NCBI RefSeq assembly: GCF_024158025.1
Contig: NZ_JAMZEL010000002.1
Span: forward strand, 1-64,000
Source: Runella salmonicolor
Lineage (GTDB): Bacteria; Bacteroidota; Bacteroidia; Cytophagales; Spirosomataceae
DNA length: 64,000 bases
Reading direction: 5' to 3'
The notes beneath the pieces were generated by a model. That model worked only from the letters and a program-made list of their open reading frames with translations, searched no databases and had not been told where the DNA came from. Shown here piece by piece: positions 7,954-16,824 of this stretch (the first letter of the stretch is position 1; each line of letters opens with the position of its first letter). The position numbers were made by a program, and so were the translations under genes.

Positions 7954-7967
7954 AAGCCCATGGGCTT
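7954..7967. repeat. 14-bp perfect palindrome AAGCCCATGGGCTT
   Basis: A loopless perfect palindrome between the end of the SBBP gene (8005) and the hsdR start (7859). It could be an operator for the hsd operon or part of a weak terminator; nothing distinguishes these by eye. Confidence 0.35.
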
Positions 7968-8004
7968 TTACTAATTTCGAGCCCTAAAACTGTCGGATTA
8001 GTTA

Positions 8005-9540
8005 TCAAAACTTTTCAATTCGGGCTACCACTGTATCATAGCTTCCTGCGGATGTAATCGTTTTGTTGCCATAAACACCCTTTAATTCAAAATTTCCGAC
8101 CACAAAAACATTACCTGAAGCATCAATCGCTATGCCCTGTCCATAATCATCATTTGCACCTCCCGCCGATGTTGCCCACTCAAAATCTCCGTTTGTGCTG
8201 TATTTTGCAACGTAAAGGTCGTTGTACCCGGCTGAAACGAGCGAGCTACCTCCAAACATGGCGGATGTATTATAATAGCCCGTCAGGTACACACTGCCTA
8301 TGGCATCGACTGCTATTTCTCTACCGTTCTCGTTATTTATTCCTCCTGCACTTCTCAGCCATAAGTTAGTGCCGTCGGTTGTATATTTAGCAATAAAAAT
8401 ATCATTATTGCCTTTGGAGGTAACGTACCTATTATCAAACCGTACTGTAGTATTAAAATTACCGCTGATGTACACATTGCCGTTGCCATCTACGGCAACT
8501 CCCTGTCCGTTTTCAGTGCCTGTTCCTCCGGCCGAACGTACCCACTCTTTCCCTCCGTTGGTATTGTATTTAGCCAAAAACACATCATTGCTTCCTTCAG
8601 ATGTGATTGGGGTGCCATCAAAAAACGCAGTCCCAAAGTAAGAGCCTGTCACGTATACATTCCCATTAGAATCGGCAGCGATGTCATAACCAAAATCATT
8701 GCTGGAGCCTCCGGCAGATTTTACCCATTGGAAGGTTCCATTGGTGGTGTATTTTGCAATAAATACATCGTCATAAGGTAAAGGGGTAGCCGTAATGGAA
8801 GCGGTTCCGAAAGTTGATGTTCCCTGAAAATACCCAGTGATATACGCATTCCCGGCAGCATCGACGGCAATACTGTTTGCCAAGTCACTGTTTGGCCCTC
8901 CTGCTGATCTCACCCATTGTAAGATACCGTTGGTGTTGTATTTAGCAATGTATAAATCACTGTTTCCAGCGGAAGTAAGGGTGGTGTTTTCAAAAGATAT
9001 TGTGATATGGTAGATTCCAGTTATGTATACATTACTACTGGTATCTACTGCGATGCCAAGACCAAATCCATTACCCCATCCTCCTGCTGATTTTACCCAT
9101 TGCACCTGTCCATCGCGATTATATTTTGCGATAAACACACCGATACCACCGGCAGAAGTAACGGAAATGTTTCCAAAAGCGGCAGTTCCTTCAAATTGTC
9201 CTGTGATGTATACATTGCCCACGTTATCGACCGCGACACTTTGACCTATATCGTAGCCATTTCCACCGGCAGAGGCAATTGAGGTAATGTTAGGGTTAAA
9301 GTCGGAAGCGTTGGATATTGTACATACCCACTTAGAGCCATTATATACCCGAAGGCATTTAAAGGTAAGGTCGTACGCTAAATCGCCTTCAATTGGCCCA
9401 GATAGGGCCAAAATAGCATCATACGTGAGGCGTGGGTAGTTAAAGGAGGGCGTAACCCCAGTGGGAGTGATGGTAACATTCTGGGCATTAAGTCTTAAAA
9501 TGACCGCGATAAAGGCAAGAGAAAGAAAAAATAATCGCAT
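8005..9540 (-). CDS. secreted SBBP-repeat beta-propeller protein
   Basis: A 511-residue protein with a signal peptide (MRLFFLSLAFIAVILRLNAQ). Residues about 30-75 form a short domain (LTYDAILAL, then DLTFKCLRVYNGSKWVC) seen at the front of several Bacteroidota surface proteins. From about 90 to the end come seven near-identical units of roughly 57-60 residues, each with the pattern 'GNVYITG.F.GT..FG...(I/L)TSAG..D.FIAKY...G..QWV.SAGG', the SBBP (seven-bladed propeller) signature. Seven units fit one closed propeller. Function is unknown; such proteins are usually extracellular binding or adhesion modules. No T9SS sorting tail is evident. The repeat units also form visible DNA-level repeats across about 8.1-9.3 kb. 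Confidence 0.88.
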   Translation of the reverse strand: MRLFFLSLAFIAVILRLNAQNVTITPTGVTPSFNYPRLTYDAILALSGPIEGDLAYDLTFKCLRVYNGSKWVCTISNASDFNPNITSIASAGGNGYDIGQSVAVDNVGNVYITGQFEGTAAFGNISVTSAGGIGVFIAKYNRDGQVQWVKSAGGWGNGFGLGIAVDTSSNVYITGIYHITISFENTTLTSAGNSDLYIAKYNTNGILQWVRSAGGPNSDLANSIAVDAAGNAYITGYFQGTSTFGTASITATPLPYDDVFIAKYTTNGTFQWVKSAGGSSNDFGYDIAADSNGNVYVTGSYFGTAFFDGTPITSEGSNDVFLAKYNTNGGKEWVRSAGGTGTENGQGVAVDGNGNVYISGNFNTTVRFDNRYVTSKGNNDIFIAKYTTDGTNLWLRSAGGINNENGREIAVDAIGSVYLTGYYNTSAMFGGSSLVSAGYNDLYVAKYSTNGDFEWATSAGGANDDYGQGIAIDASGNVFVVGNFELKGVYGNKTITSAGSYDTVVARIEKF

Positions 9541-9949
9541 TCTTAACGTTGGTATGAAGATAGTAATAATATGATGATGCTTTTCAAAGGGACAAAAGGG
9601 GGATGAGTATTATTTTACTTCAAATTATGCGCTTATTTTTTTACCCCCCCCCCAGAAAGGAGTTTAAAGACCCCTTTTGAAGCCTTAATTGGGCTTATTC
9701 TGGCTAGATATTAAGTACATGTTGAATCGAACTCAAGCCGTTTTAAAAGGCTGTATTTACTTAAGTAATTAAGCAAATTTATTCACGCAAAGTCGCACTG
9801 GCGCAAAGAGCATAAAAGGTTGATTATCTAAAACTTAGCGGCTCTACGTGAAGTATAAATTAATTTTGCACATTTACTTAAATCAAGTATAAGTATTCAG
9901 TTTAGTAGCTTAATTAGCCAAAATTGCAGCTTTGTAGTATTTGAATTTT
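9541..9949. other. 409-bp AT-rich intergenic region
   Basis: No coding signal on either strand. It contains a run of ten C (9644-9653), a TAnnTTTG match (TAATTTTG, 9861-9868, plus strand) with no plus-strand gene downstream, and a CACGCAAAG-type sequence near 9784 that is also found in the hairpin at 52868-52924. Confidence 0.6.
9644..9653. repeat. homopolymer tract of ten C
   Basis: An uninterrupted C10 lies about 105 bases upstream of the SBBP gene start at 9540, following a T-rich stretch. Tracts of this length slip readily in replication; position upstream of a surface protein gene makes length-dependent expression conceivable. Confidence 0.8.
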
Positions 9950-10576
9950 TTAAAAATAAAAACAAAGTCCGAGTCGAAAACCTGAATTAGTACCTTTTTG
10001 TGTTTTAGGGGATAAAGGAGCCCCTGTAATGAAGTCGGGATAGGTTTCCTTTGCTCTCCGAAACATCTTATCTAAATATATACCTAAATCTATGCTCATT
10101 TTCGGTGTAAAAAAATACGCCGCACCACCCCCAATCTGGATCACTTGTACTCGATTAATATATTCATAAGTCTCTAGTTGACCATTGGGGTTTCTTAGTT
10201 CATATTTCCCCAGATTCTCCCTACCAAACCTATACAGGAGTTGTGCATAAGGTTTAAAATCTTTCTTTCCAAAATAATACCTCAGCGCGGGATTAATACA
10301 ATAAATGATAGGGGGATCATCAAAAAGCCTCAAGATACTTTTGGGAGGTATATGAACTGAGGTCCCCAAACTAACGGCAAGGTTTTCCTTTATTAAGTAC
10401 CCGATAGTAGGCATTTCTACCAAATAAGACCAAGCCCCTTTGGAGTTAGGTATCGTCGCAAAGGCATAATTTTCGGCTAAACCTACTCCTAGATACCATT
10501 TGTTTTTTTTGCTTTGTGCCTGAGTGATGGTTATACTCAAATAAAAGAGAATAAGTGAAATGGCTGTTTTTAGCAT
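9950..10576 (-). CDS. outer-membrane beta-barrel protein of unknown function
   Basis: A 208-residue protein with a signal peptide (MLKTAISLILFYLSITITQAQ). The mature part has alternating hydrophobic strands with aromatic ends, for example KWYLGVGLAENYAF, ALRYYFGKKDFKPYAQLLYRFG and SGFRLGLCFYF at the C-terminus. A terminal aromatic residue after alternating hydrophobics is the usual beta-signal for insertion by the BAM complex. Length and strand count suit a small eight-stranded barrel of the OmpA/OmpW-like 'outer membrane beta-barrel' families. No specific function can be assigned. It stands alone, with long spacers on both sides. Confidence 0.75.
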   Translation of the reverse strand: MLKTAISLILFYLSITITQAQSKKNKWYLGVGLAENYAFATIPNSKGAWSYLVEMPTIGYLIKENLAVSLGTSVHIPPKSILRLFDDPPIIYCINPALRYYFGKKDFKPYAQLLYRFGRENLGKYELRNPNGQLETYEYINRVQVIQIGGGAAYFFTPKMSIDLGIYLDKMFRRAKETYPDFITGAPLSPKTQKGTNSGFRLGLCFYF

Positions 10577-10930
10577 AAGTTAAATAATTGAGATAATTTT
10601 CAAATGCAAAATAATCGAAATAGTGTAAATGGATATCTGCATTGCTTAAAAATAATACGGCTTCTCCTCAGTACTAATTTTGGAAAATATCTTTGGAAAA
10701 TATCTAACGAACCTAGGAGGATATTTACGTAAATCAAGTGAATGTCTTCACGCTTGTATGTACAAGGTCGTTGGAGTCAAGCTCTTGGGATTGATACTTT
10801 ATATATTTCGGGCGTTTGCTCATTTTAGTAACTCAGCGATTAACAAGAAATGCCACTCCAGTCTCTAACAACAGAACTAATAATAGCCAGTTGCGTTTAG
10901 CCCAATCCGTTATGCCAGTCATTGTCTACA
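10577..10930. other. 354-bp intergenic region
   Basis: AT-rich and without a convincing gene. A 62-codon open frame on the plus strand (10680-10868) has no homology features and a duplicated TTTTGGAAAATAT-like start; I regard it as chance. The promoter of the barrel gene ending at 9950 must lie within the first 100 bases. Confidence 0.5.
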
Positions 10931-12061
10931 TCAGAATGCCTCGCCCGTAAATAGATAAAAGTTGGGGCCGTCTTCGGAGAAACCAACGTCTAATCGGAGA
11001 TAAATATCCCGCCTTGGGAAGAGCAAATAACGCAGTCCGACACCAGCAGTAGGGCGGATGTATTGGGTAGAAAATTCGCTGATTTTGGGGGCTACCACGG
11101 CCGCTCCCGCAAAAGCAGCGGCCCCAAATCGCTTACTAAAACCGAAAGGCAACCAGCGATGTTCTACCTGGGCGGCTATCATGTTTTTGTCGCGGTAACG
11201 GCCTGAATAATACCCCCGCATAATCATTTCGCCACCCATCAATGCCAGTTGGTTGAAGGGAATATTGCCCCCGTAAAAATTACCATATACCTGCCAAGCC
11301 AGCACATTGCGCGGGCTTGTCGGATGGTAGGAGCGCACATCCAGATTGACCCCGTGAAAGGTATATTCGCTGCCAATACTTGGATGATATTTAAGAAAGG
11401 AGAGTTCACCAAAAAGGCCTTTTCTTACATTCAGCACATTGTGACGGTTATCATACACCAAGGCTGCTCCCAGACCCACATTAATGGTTCCGTTGGTGCC
11501 TAGAGGTTTTTCGTAGAGGTGATCTTTGGGTTGTTTAAACGCCGTGTTGTAGAGCTGCTGATAGTCGATTTCGGGGCCGACAAAAAGATTGGGAATGATT
11601 TTTCTTAAAACCCGTTGCCGGAACAAAAGATAGTTGGCGTCGATCAATGCGGGCTCTTTGGCAGAAGGCGAGGGCCCAATGCCATAATAGAGAAGCGGAA
11701 ATTTCTGGAAGCGCATTCGGCCCAGCAAAAACCAATTGTCGTGGTCTCCATAAATGGCATTATCAATCCATAAGCCATATTGCCCTTTCATCGTGACAAA
11801 GCCAAACGCTTGCACTTCACTTAAGCGGTTGAGGGTATCATTTTTGGCCTGAAAAAGCAGGAGTGAAGATACCCCAAACTCAAAGCTAGTTTCGGGTGCG
11901 TAAGCCAGCGTAGGATAAAACCGATAACTGGGTTTGCCGGGGGCGGTAGTATCTGATATTGTTTTTTTTATAAAACTTTTGAACCGACTATCCTGCCCCA
12001 AAAGGGGAGTGGTCAATCCAAAAAAGCCCATCAAAAAAAGCAGAAATATTCGCTGCAACAT
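10931..12061 (-). CDS. Omp85/BamA-like outer membrane protein (surface antigen barrel)
   Basis: About 376 residues from the ATG at 12061, chosen because it places a clean signal peptide first (MLQRIFLLFLMGFFG, cleaved near LLGQ). ATGs at 12067 and 12079 and an in-frame TTG at 12103 are alternatives. The mature protein reads as a barrel of the bacterial surface antigen (D15/Omp85) type: GLGAALVYDNRHNVLNVRKG is the typical barrel strand-turn, and QLALMGGEMIMRGYYSGRYRD contains an MRGY motif corresponding to the conserved loop-6 'RGY' of Omp85 proteins. It lacks POTRA domains, so it is probably a transporter-like or lipase-associated barrel rather than BamA itself. Confidence 0.8.
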   Translation of the reverse strand: MLQRIFLLFLMGFFGLTTPLLGQDSRFKSFIKKTISDTTAPGKPSYRFYPTLAYAPETSFEFGVSSLLLFQAKNDTLNRLSEVQAFGFVTMKGQYGLWIDNAIYGDHDNWFLLGRMRFQKFPLLYYGIGPSPSAKEPALIDANYLLFRQRVLRKIIPNLFVGPEIDYQQLYNTAFKQPKDHLYEKPLGTNGTINVGLGAALVYDNRHNVLNVRKGLFGELSFLKYHPSIGSEYTFHGVNLDVRSYHPTSPRNVLAWQVYGNFYGGNIPFNQLALMGGEMIMRGYYSGRYRDKNMIAAQVEHRWLPFGFSKRFGAAAFAGAAVVAPKISEFSTQYIRPTAGVGLRYLLFPRRDIYLRLDVGFSEDGPNFYLFTGEAF

Positions 12062-12183
12062 CAACATAGTATCAATCATAGTGTAGATATAAACCCAACT
12101 CAAATAAAACCGTTCCTGTAATTTGGCATTTAGTTGAATTAACGTCCACTTTGTCGAAGATGTTTTAATATTTCAGCTTGATG

Positions 12184-12942
12184 TTATACAACGTCCAATG
12201 CGGCAATTTGTGGCTTGTAAGCCTCGGGCAAAATTGCATTTTTGAGATAGTTCTCTACTTTTAGTAATCTCAGAAGCTTGTAGGTGCCAATTGCCGACGC
12301 AAAAATGGGGAATTTGCCGAGCCTAAGAAGCCTGTTTACCCTTGGAGGAACGACCAAAATCTGCGCTTGTTTGAGCAAAAAAAATCGGAATGAACCTAAA
12401 TGTTTTTTGTACTGCTGGTAAAGATCAAGGGTGAAATGGCTTGATAATAAGTTCTCCTGAATGTGCTCTTCGCGCATTTGTTGCCACTCATCAAAATGGA
12501 CGGGTAAGCCTTTGATGCCCATTCTTGCCCCGACGCGGTAAAATACCTCAAATACCTCCTCTTTTTCTGGTTGGCTTAATTTTCGTTCCAGTAACTCAAA
12601 CGACCGGATGGAATAATCGATGAGCATAAAAAGAACGTCGCGGTAGGCCCAATCGGGGATTTGAGCGCCTCTTTTCTGCTCAACGCCCTGATGAATCGCC
12701 GCGATTTTGTCAATGGCAAAAAGGGCCTCGCTGTACTCCGAAAAAACGATTTGGCGGGCGTACGAAACGGTCGAAAACAAACGCCCCAGTGGGTCGGAGG
12801 GGAGTTTACCCGTGAAATAAAGCCAATCTACGGCCTTGTTTAACGCAAACTCGGCCGAGGCGCCCGCAAAGATAAATAGGATTGTGTCGGCTTTGCCCCA
12901 GATTTTCCGAACGATGGAATCAGGCGCTGCAAAGTATACCAT
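12184..12942 (-). CDS. MpaB-family oxygenase (DUF2236, latex-clearing-protein-like)
   Basis: A 252-residue protein matching the oxygenase MpaB / rubber-oxygenase catalytic domain family in length and pattern: an N-terminal helix that closes with LGRLFSTVSYARQIVFS, followed by a long helical core containing IDKIAAIHQGVEQKRG and IPDWAYRDVLFMLIDYSI, and ending with a hydrophobic region (VPPRVNRLLRL). Family members bind a b-type heme and oxidise isoprenoid or fatty substrates; the substrate here is unknown. It has no signal peptide. It appears monocistronic. The upstream spacer contains repeated AAAGTA boxes that may be a repressor site. Confidence 0.75.
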   Translation of the reverse strand: MVYFAAPDSIVRKIWGKADTILFIFAGASAEFALNKAVDWLYFTGKLPSDPLGRLFSTVSYARQIVFSEYSEALFAIDKIAAIHQGVEQKRGAQIPDWAYRDVLFMLIDYSIRSFELLERKLSQPEKEEVFEVFYRVGARMGIKGLPVHFDEWQQMREEHIQENLLSSHFTLDLYQQYKKHLGSFRFFLLKQAQILVVPPRVNRLLRLGKFPIFASAIGTYKLLRLLKVENYLKNAILPEAYKPQIAALDVV

Positions 12943-13283
12943 TTTGATGAATTTAGATTTGTTTTCGTTTCTTCAATCAGAAACAGCAAGGTAAATATAA
13001 AAAATGAATCAAAAAGTACTTTTGTTTACAAAGTAAATTAAAAGTATTGATTTTGTCAATAGGGCATAACTTCCGTGCTCATGGGTTGGGTAGTAAAACC
13101 TGTGATTTATGTAAAAAAAGGCAAAATATACATAACACTTTTTTCTTGGATTATTCCCTAATTGAACACTGAATGCATGTTATTTTATTGCATAAATTTA
13201 AGGAATAAGAAATTGATAATCTGCGTATTATGTATAATGGTTAGGCCATTAATACCCACACTTCCCTAATTTAAATAGACTGA
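12943..13283. other. 341-bp divergent intergenic region
   Basis: Separates the minus-strand oxygenase gene (start 12942) from the plus-strand glycosyltransferase (start 13284), so it should hold both promoters. Apart from the AAAGTA cluster at 13013-13046 no consensus TAnnTTTG element with proper spacing was found, and no gene is visible. Confidence 0.6.
13013..13046. promoter_or_regulatory. AAAGTA repeat cluster with dyad, putative operator
   Basis: AAAGTA occurs at 13013, 13030 and 13041, and its complement TACTTT at 13017, forming the palindrome AAAGTACTTT (13013-13022) and a dyad TACTTT-N7-AAAGTA (13017-13035). The spacing suggests a dimeric regulator site 70-100 bases upstream of the MpaB-like gene. 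No adjacent regulator gene exists, so the binding protein is unknown. Confidence 0.35.
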
Positions 13284-15083
13284 ATGATACACGATGGAAT
13301 GGGTTGGTTTGTTGATGAATGGCCATTCATCTATTATTCAATCGGATTTGTTTTACTCATTGTTTTGGGACTTGCCTCGGGCATTGTGCCTGATTATACC
13401 GCCAAAATGTCCGCAAAAAGCCATTTTGGACTGCTCGTGGTGATGATTATATTTCTCCGGATTCCGAGTATTGGGTTCAATGAAGAGCTCAACCCCGACG
13501 AAAGCCAGATGATGGCGCAGGCCATTACGCTAAGGCAAAAACCCATATTCTGGGCGTCGGTTGATGGAACCACTTCTGGCCCGCTCAACAGTTATGCGCT
13601 TTTGTTGCCCGCCGTTTTTGGTCTTCCCCTCGATTATACGGCGGCCCGAATCACCGCATTGGCATTGATTTTGGTTGCTTTTTACTTCTTTTATCGCAGT
13701 CTCCAACGGATGTCTACGCCAATCGTCACTCGTTTGAGCGCCTTGGCGGTTGCCGTCTTTTTTGGTTGGACCACTTGGTCTGATTTTCTGCATTACAGCA
13801 GTGAACTTGCCGCCCTGCCCTTACTGACGGCTTGCTTCTACATTGCTTGTCGGTGGATGAGTGGCGCAAAACGCTCACCGATTGACTTATACCTGATGGG
13901 TTTTATGGCGGGCTTGATTCCGTTTTGCAAGTTGCAGGCTTTGCCTGTGATTGCGGGTCCGTTGTTGGTTCTTGCCTTTTTTCTGCTTCGAGCCCAACGG
14001 CCCAACTACCGGGCACTTTTCACGTTGATGGGCGGCGGAGTGAGCAGTATCGGTATCATTCTGATGCTATGCGCCCACTATGGCGTATTGGATGACTTTT
14101 ATACCTACTATTTGCTAGCAAATTTGATTGGTTATGAAGAATTAAACCAATATTCAACGATGTTGCCCCATACACTTTGGGAGAGGTTCATTGCCCTGCC
14201 AACCTATCTGGGGCACCATCTTGATATTCTTGGGCTCTTCGCTTTGATTGTGCCGTTGTTGTTGCTGCGGTTTTTGAAGGTCAATCCTTTTGTCAATAAA
14301 ACGGGAGGCTATCAATGGATTGCGGTCATGGTGGCGGTTACGTTGGGGCTGTCTCTTTTTGCGGTTTTTAAACCCGAAACGCAATTTAGTCATTACCTGC
14401 TTTTTGCCGTTTTTCCTCTGGGCTGGATGCTTAGCGTTTGTCTTTCACCGTTGCTAAAAGAGAACGGTTCGACCGAAAACAGGTGGCCAACTGGGGTGTT
14501 TATGGCGACGATATTCTTCTTTATTTTTCTACGGTTTACCCTGTACGGCTATTTCAGCGTCTACAGTGTGGCTTTAGTGACCTATCCGCCAATGAGTAAC
14601 AATGACGTTGGAAGCGGGGCTTCGGTAGCCTTCAGGATTAATCCTTATCTCGCGGTTTTTCCGCGTTATGCCCGTTTGCAGCAATCAGCCGTTGCCGAAT
14701 GGATTCAACAGGCTACAAAGCCGACAGATTGCATTGCCGTGTGGGGTTGGAACTGCCGTTTATACGTTGAAAGTCAAAGGCGGCAGGGAACGGCAGAAAC
14801 GCATTCGCAACGTAGTATTATGAAGAACTCGTTTCAGGCGGTGTACCTTGAAAAATACATTCGGAATCTTCAAGAAAACCAACCCGCTTTATTCTTGGAT
14901 GCGGTAGGGCCTAACAATTTGATGTTTACGCTAAAATCGCAGCGGCATGAATCTTACCTAGTATTGAATCGTATGGTAGCGAGAGACTATTCTTTCGTCA
15001 AGGAAATTGACAGTATTCGAATTTATCAACGAAAAGACCTCATTCGTCAAGCACCTATTCAGGTATCGTTGTCGGGGCACTGA
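13284..15083 (+). CDS. GT-C family membrane glycosyltransferase
   Basis: A 599-residue polytopic membrane protein. After the first membrane segment (about 15-33) and second (about 47-62) comes a periplasmic loop with NPDES (70-74), the acidic motif that GT-C enzymes (ArnT, PMT, dolichyl-phosphate-sugar mannosyltransferase-like) use for catalysis. About ten further hydrophobic segments run to residue 435. A soluble C-terminal domain (about 460-599) contains CIAVWGWNCRLYVESQRR. GT-C enzymes move a sugar from a polyprenyl phosphate donor to lipid or protein in the periplasm. Acceptor and donor cannot be deduced. It stands alone. Confidence 0.82.
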   Translation: MIHDGMGWFVDEWPFIYYSIGFVLLIVLGLASGIVPDYTAKMSAKSHFGLLVVMIIFLRIPSIGFNEELNPDESQMMAQAITLRQKPIFWASVDGTTSGPLNSYALLLPAVFGLPLDYTAARITALALILVAFYFFYRSLQRMSTPIVTRLSALAVAVFFGWTTWSDFLHYSSELAALPLLTACFYIACRWMSGAKRSPIDLYLMGFMAGLIPFCKLQALPVIAGPLLVLAFFLLRAQRPNYRALFTLMGGGVSSIGIILMLCAHYGVLDDFYTYYLLANLIGYEELNQYSTMLPHTLWERFIALPTYLGHHLDILGLFALIVPLLLLRFLKVNPFVNKTGGYQWIAVMVAVTLGLSLFAVFKPETQFSHYLLFAVFPLGWMLSVCLSPLLKENGSTENRWPTGVFMATIFFFIFLRFTLYGYFSVYSVALVTYPPMSNNDVGSGASVAFRINPYLAVFPRYARLQQSAVAEWIQQATKPTDCIAVWGWNCRLYVESQRRQGTAETHSQRSIMKNSFQAVYLEKYIRNLQENQPALFLDAVGPNNLMFTLKSQRHESYLVLNRMVARDYSFVKEIDSIRIYQRKDLIRQAPIQVSLSGH

Positions 15084-15169
15084 AAGTGCCATGCCTGCTT
15101 CCAAGAAAGCCTCCGTTTTCTGAATATTCAAAATTGCGAAGCGTATTTTGAGCGATAAATTCACCCGCC

Positions 15170-15232
15170 AATAGGTTAATTTCGCAGGCAAATAGGTAGG
15201 TTTCACCGGTGAATAGGTAGGATTCACGGCTT
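15170..15232. repeat. 21-bp minisatellite, three copies plus a degenerate fourth
   Basis: Units starting at 15170, 15191 and 15212 share AATAGGT followed by a TTCACCGG-like half; a degenerate copy may precede them (about 15149-15169). The middle junction contains the perfect palindrome TTCACCGGTGAA. The 21-bp period is a multiple of 3, and on the minus strand it reads as heptapeptides of type PTYSPVK / PTYLPAK / LTYWRVN, but no gene around it is convincing. Confidence 0.75.
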
Positions 15233-15397
15233 TTAGGGATAAAAATGAATAAAAGTTTATGTTACTTTGCTACCGTAGTCTAAAGAATTCAGCAACAAGT
15301 GTGTTCCTGTATTCTATAGTCAACTCAATGTTATGAAAGATAAAGTGAGCCGTGAAAGCGGTTTTTGAAGATTTATTCAAGTAGGGTAAAGTTGTTG

Positions 15398-15437
15398 CAT
15401 GACCCGTTCTCTTTGAGAGCGGGTCATGTTTTTTTTT
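15398..15437 (+). terminator. intrinsic terminator on the plus strand
   Basis: CATGACCCG (15398-15406) and CGGGTCATG (15420-15428), with inner TCTC/GAGA pairing, form a stem of about 14 pairs around a 3-base loop, followed by nine T (15429-15437). It is 315 bases downstream of the glycosyltransferase stop, so either that mRNA has a long 3' end or an unannotated short plus-strand transcript ends here. Confidence 0.8.
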
Positions 15438-15456
15438 GACACCACTACCAAGCATC

Positions 15457-16824
15457 TTATATTGAAATGGCAGGCAAACGGACCGAAACGGTGGTGCCTT
15501 CTGTGGGGATAGATTGAATATTTAGCACACCCCGATGAATGGTAACGATTTTTTCGGCCAACGTCAGGCCCAGCCCAAAGCCTTTTATCGTTCCTACATT
15601 CTCGGCCCGCATCATGGGCAAAAATACCTCTGAAAGTCGGGCGTTGGGAATGCCGATTCCTTGGTCAATAATATCAATTATGACCCAGAATGGTTGGCAG
15701 GTGATCACTGCTTGTACGGGCTTAAAATCAGAGTATTTACAGGCGTTGTCAATAATATTTATCAAAGCCGTGCGCAGCAAGCTATTGTTGCCGACCACCT
15801 TAATGCGCGGGCTGTTTTCGATAAATACTTCGGTCAATTGCAAATCAATTTGTTGATGGGGGTACTTTTCCTGAAAATAGCCCACGGTATCCAAAATCGT
15901 ATCTACCAAATTGACATCTTCCATGAGTCGATTAGGGTTTAGCCCTTCTACCTCCGTCAGGTGCAGGAGCGAATTGGCCAACTCAATGGCGTCTTCCAGC
16001 CGGTGCAGCGCTTTTTCCATGCTCTCGCGGGTGGCTTCGGGGGTTTGATCGTAGGCGAGCCCCGTTTCCAACATTCCCTTTACGACCGTCAACGGCGTTC
16101 GGATTTCGTGGGAAGCATACCCAATAAAATGCTCATGGCTGACGGCCAATTTTTGTAGCCGACTCAACAGTTGATTGAATGAGCCCGCCAAGTAACTTGC
16201 TTCGTCGGGTTCGGCTTTATAAGATAGACGAAATGAAAAATCGTTGACGGTAGCGGTATTTATCTGACTGATTAAGCGGTCAAACGGCTGCATGGCCCGC
16301 CGCGCAAACAAAAAGCCTGCTAATATAATTACCGCCAATGATAAAATGTTGCCGCCCAAAAGGATGGCAAATAAGTTAGTGCTGGTCTGGTGCCCGTTGA
16401 GGTCATAAGCCGTTACGACGACCACATAATTTCGGTTTTGGTAATTGAAAGACAGCGCTACGCCTTCTTTGGGGGAGGGCCATTCGGGCGTTTTGTAGGT
16501 AAAATACATCTCTTTACGGCGCGCTTCCCGGAGCAGGTCTTTGGTTGGTACATAGTCGTGCGGACCCGTGGAGGAATAAATGAGATTGTTTTCTACGTCA
16601 AAAATCATTTCTTTTTGTTCGGGCAAAATGAGAAAGCTGAACCGGTGAAATTCACTGCGATTCAGAAAATAGGTTTGGGCCGAGAGCGCACGGCGTTGCA
16701 GCCGGGTGCGCATCATCGAACGGCGGTACGATTCGTAGGCTTCAAAAATAAATAAAGAAAACAGCACGAGTATCGTGGCTACCAATAACCCAAACGCAAT
16801 CGTCACTTTTTCTTTGATGCTCAT
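15457..16824 (-). CDS. sensor histidine kinase of the efflux-pump locus
   Basis: A 455-residue membrane kinase: membrane segment 1 (about 8-28), a periplasmic sensor region (about 30-148), membrane segment 2 (about 150-173), HAMP linker (about 174-225), dimerisation and phosphorylation domain with the H-box SHEIRTP (phospho-His at 239), and an ATPase domain with the N-box IDNACKYS and G-box DQGIGIP. It phosphorylates the response regulator encoded just upstream, whose stop overlaps this ATG by 4 bases. Placement next to a divergent TolC-RND operon suggests it senses an envelope or toxic-compound signal and controls that pump; the ligand is unknown. Confidence 0.92.
   Translation of the reverse strand: MSIKEKVTIAFGLLVATILVLFSLFIFEAYESYRRSMMRTRLQRRALSAQTYFLNRSEFHRFSFLILPEQKEMIFDVENNLIYSSTGPHDYVPTKDLLREARRKEMYFTYKTPEWPSPKEGVALSFNYQNRNYVVVVTAYDLNGHQTSTNLFAILLGGNILSLAVIILAGFLFARRAMQPFDRLISQINTATVNDFSFRLSYKAEPDEASYLAGSFNQLLSRLQKLAVSHEHFIGYASHEIRTPLTVVKGMLETGLAYDQTPEATRESMEKALHRLEDAIELANSLLHLTEVEGLNPNRLMEDVNLVDTILDTVGYFQEKYPHQQIDLQLTEVFIENSPRIKVVGNNSLLRTALINIIDNACKYSDFKPVQAVITCQPFWVIIDIIDQGIGIPNARLSEVFLPMMRAENVGTIKGFGLGLTLAEKIVTIHRGVLNIQSIPTEGTTVSVRLPAISI

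Noticed and set aside
8100..9280. Regular DNA-level repetition considered as a tandem repeat element
   Set aside because: Explained by seven SBBP protein repeats of the coding gene.
10680..10868. A 62-codon plus-strand frame in a spacer
   Set aside because: No relatives, no promoter element, and no consistent coding features.
15170..15232. The 21-bp repeat considered as a CRISPR array
   Set aside because: Units are directly adjacent, without unique spacers, and no cas genes are nearby.
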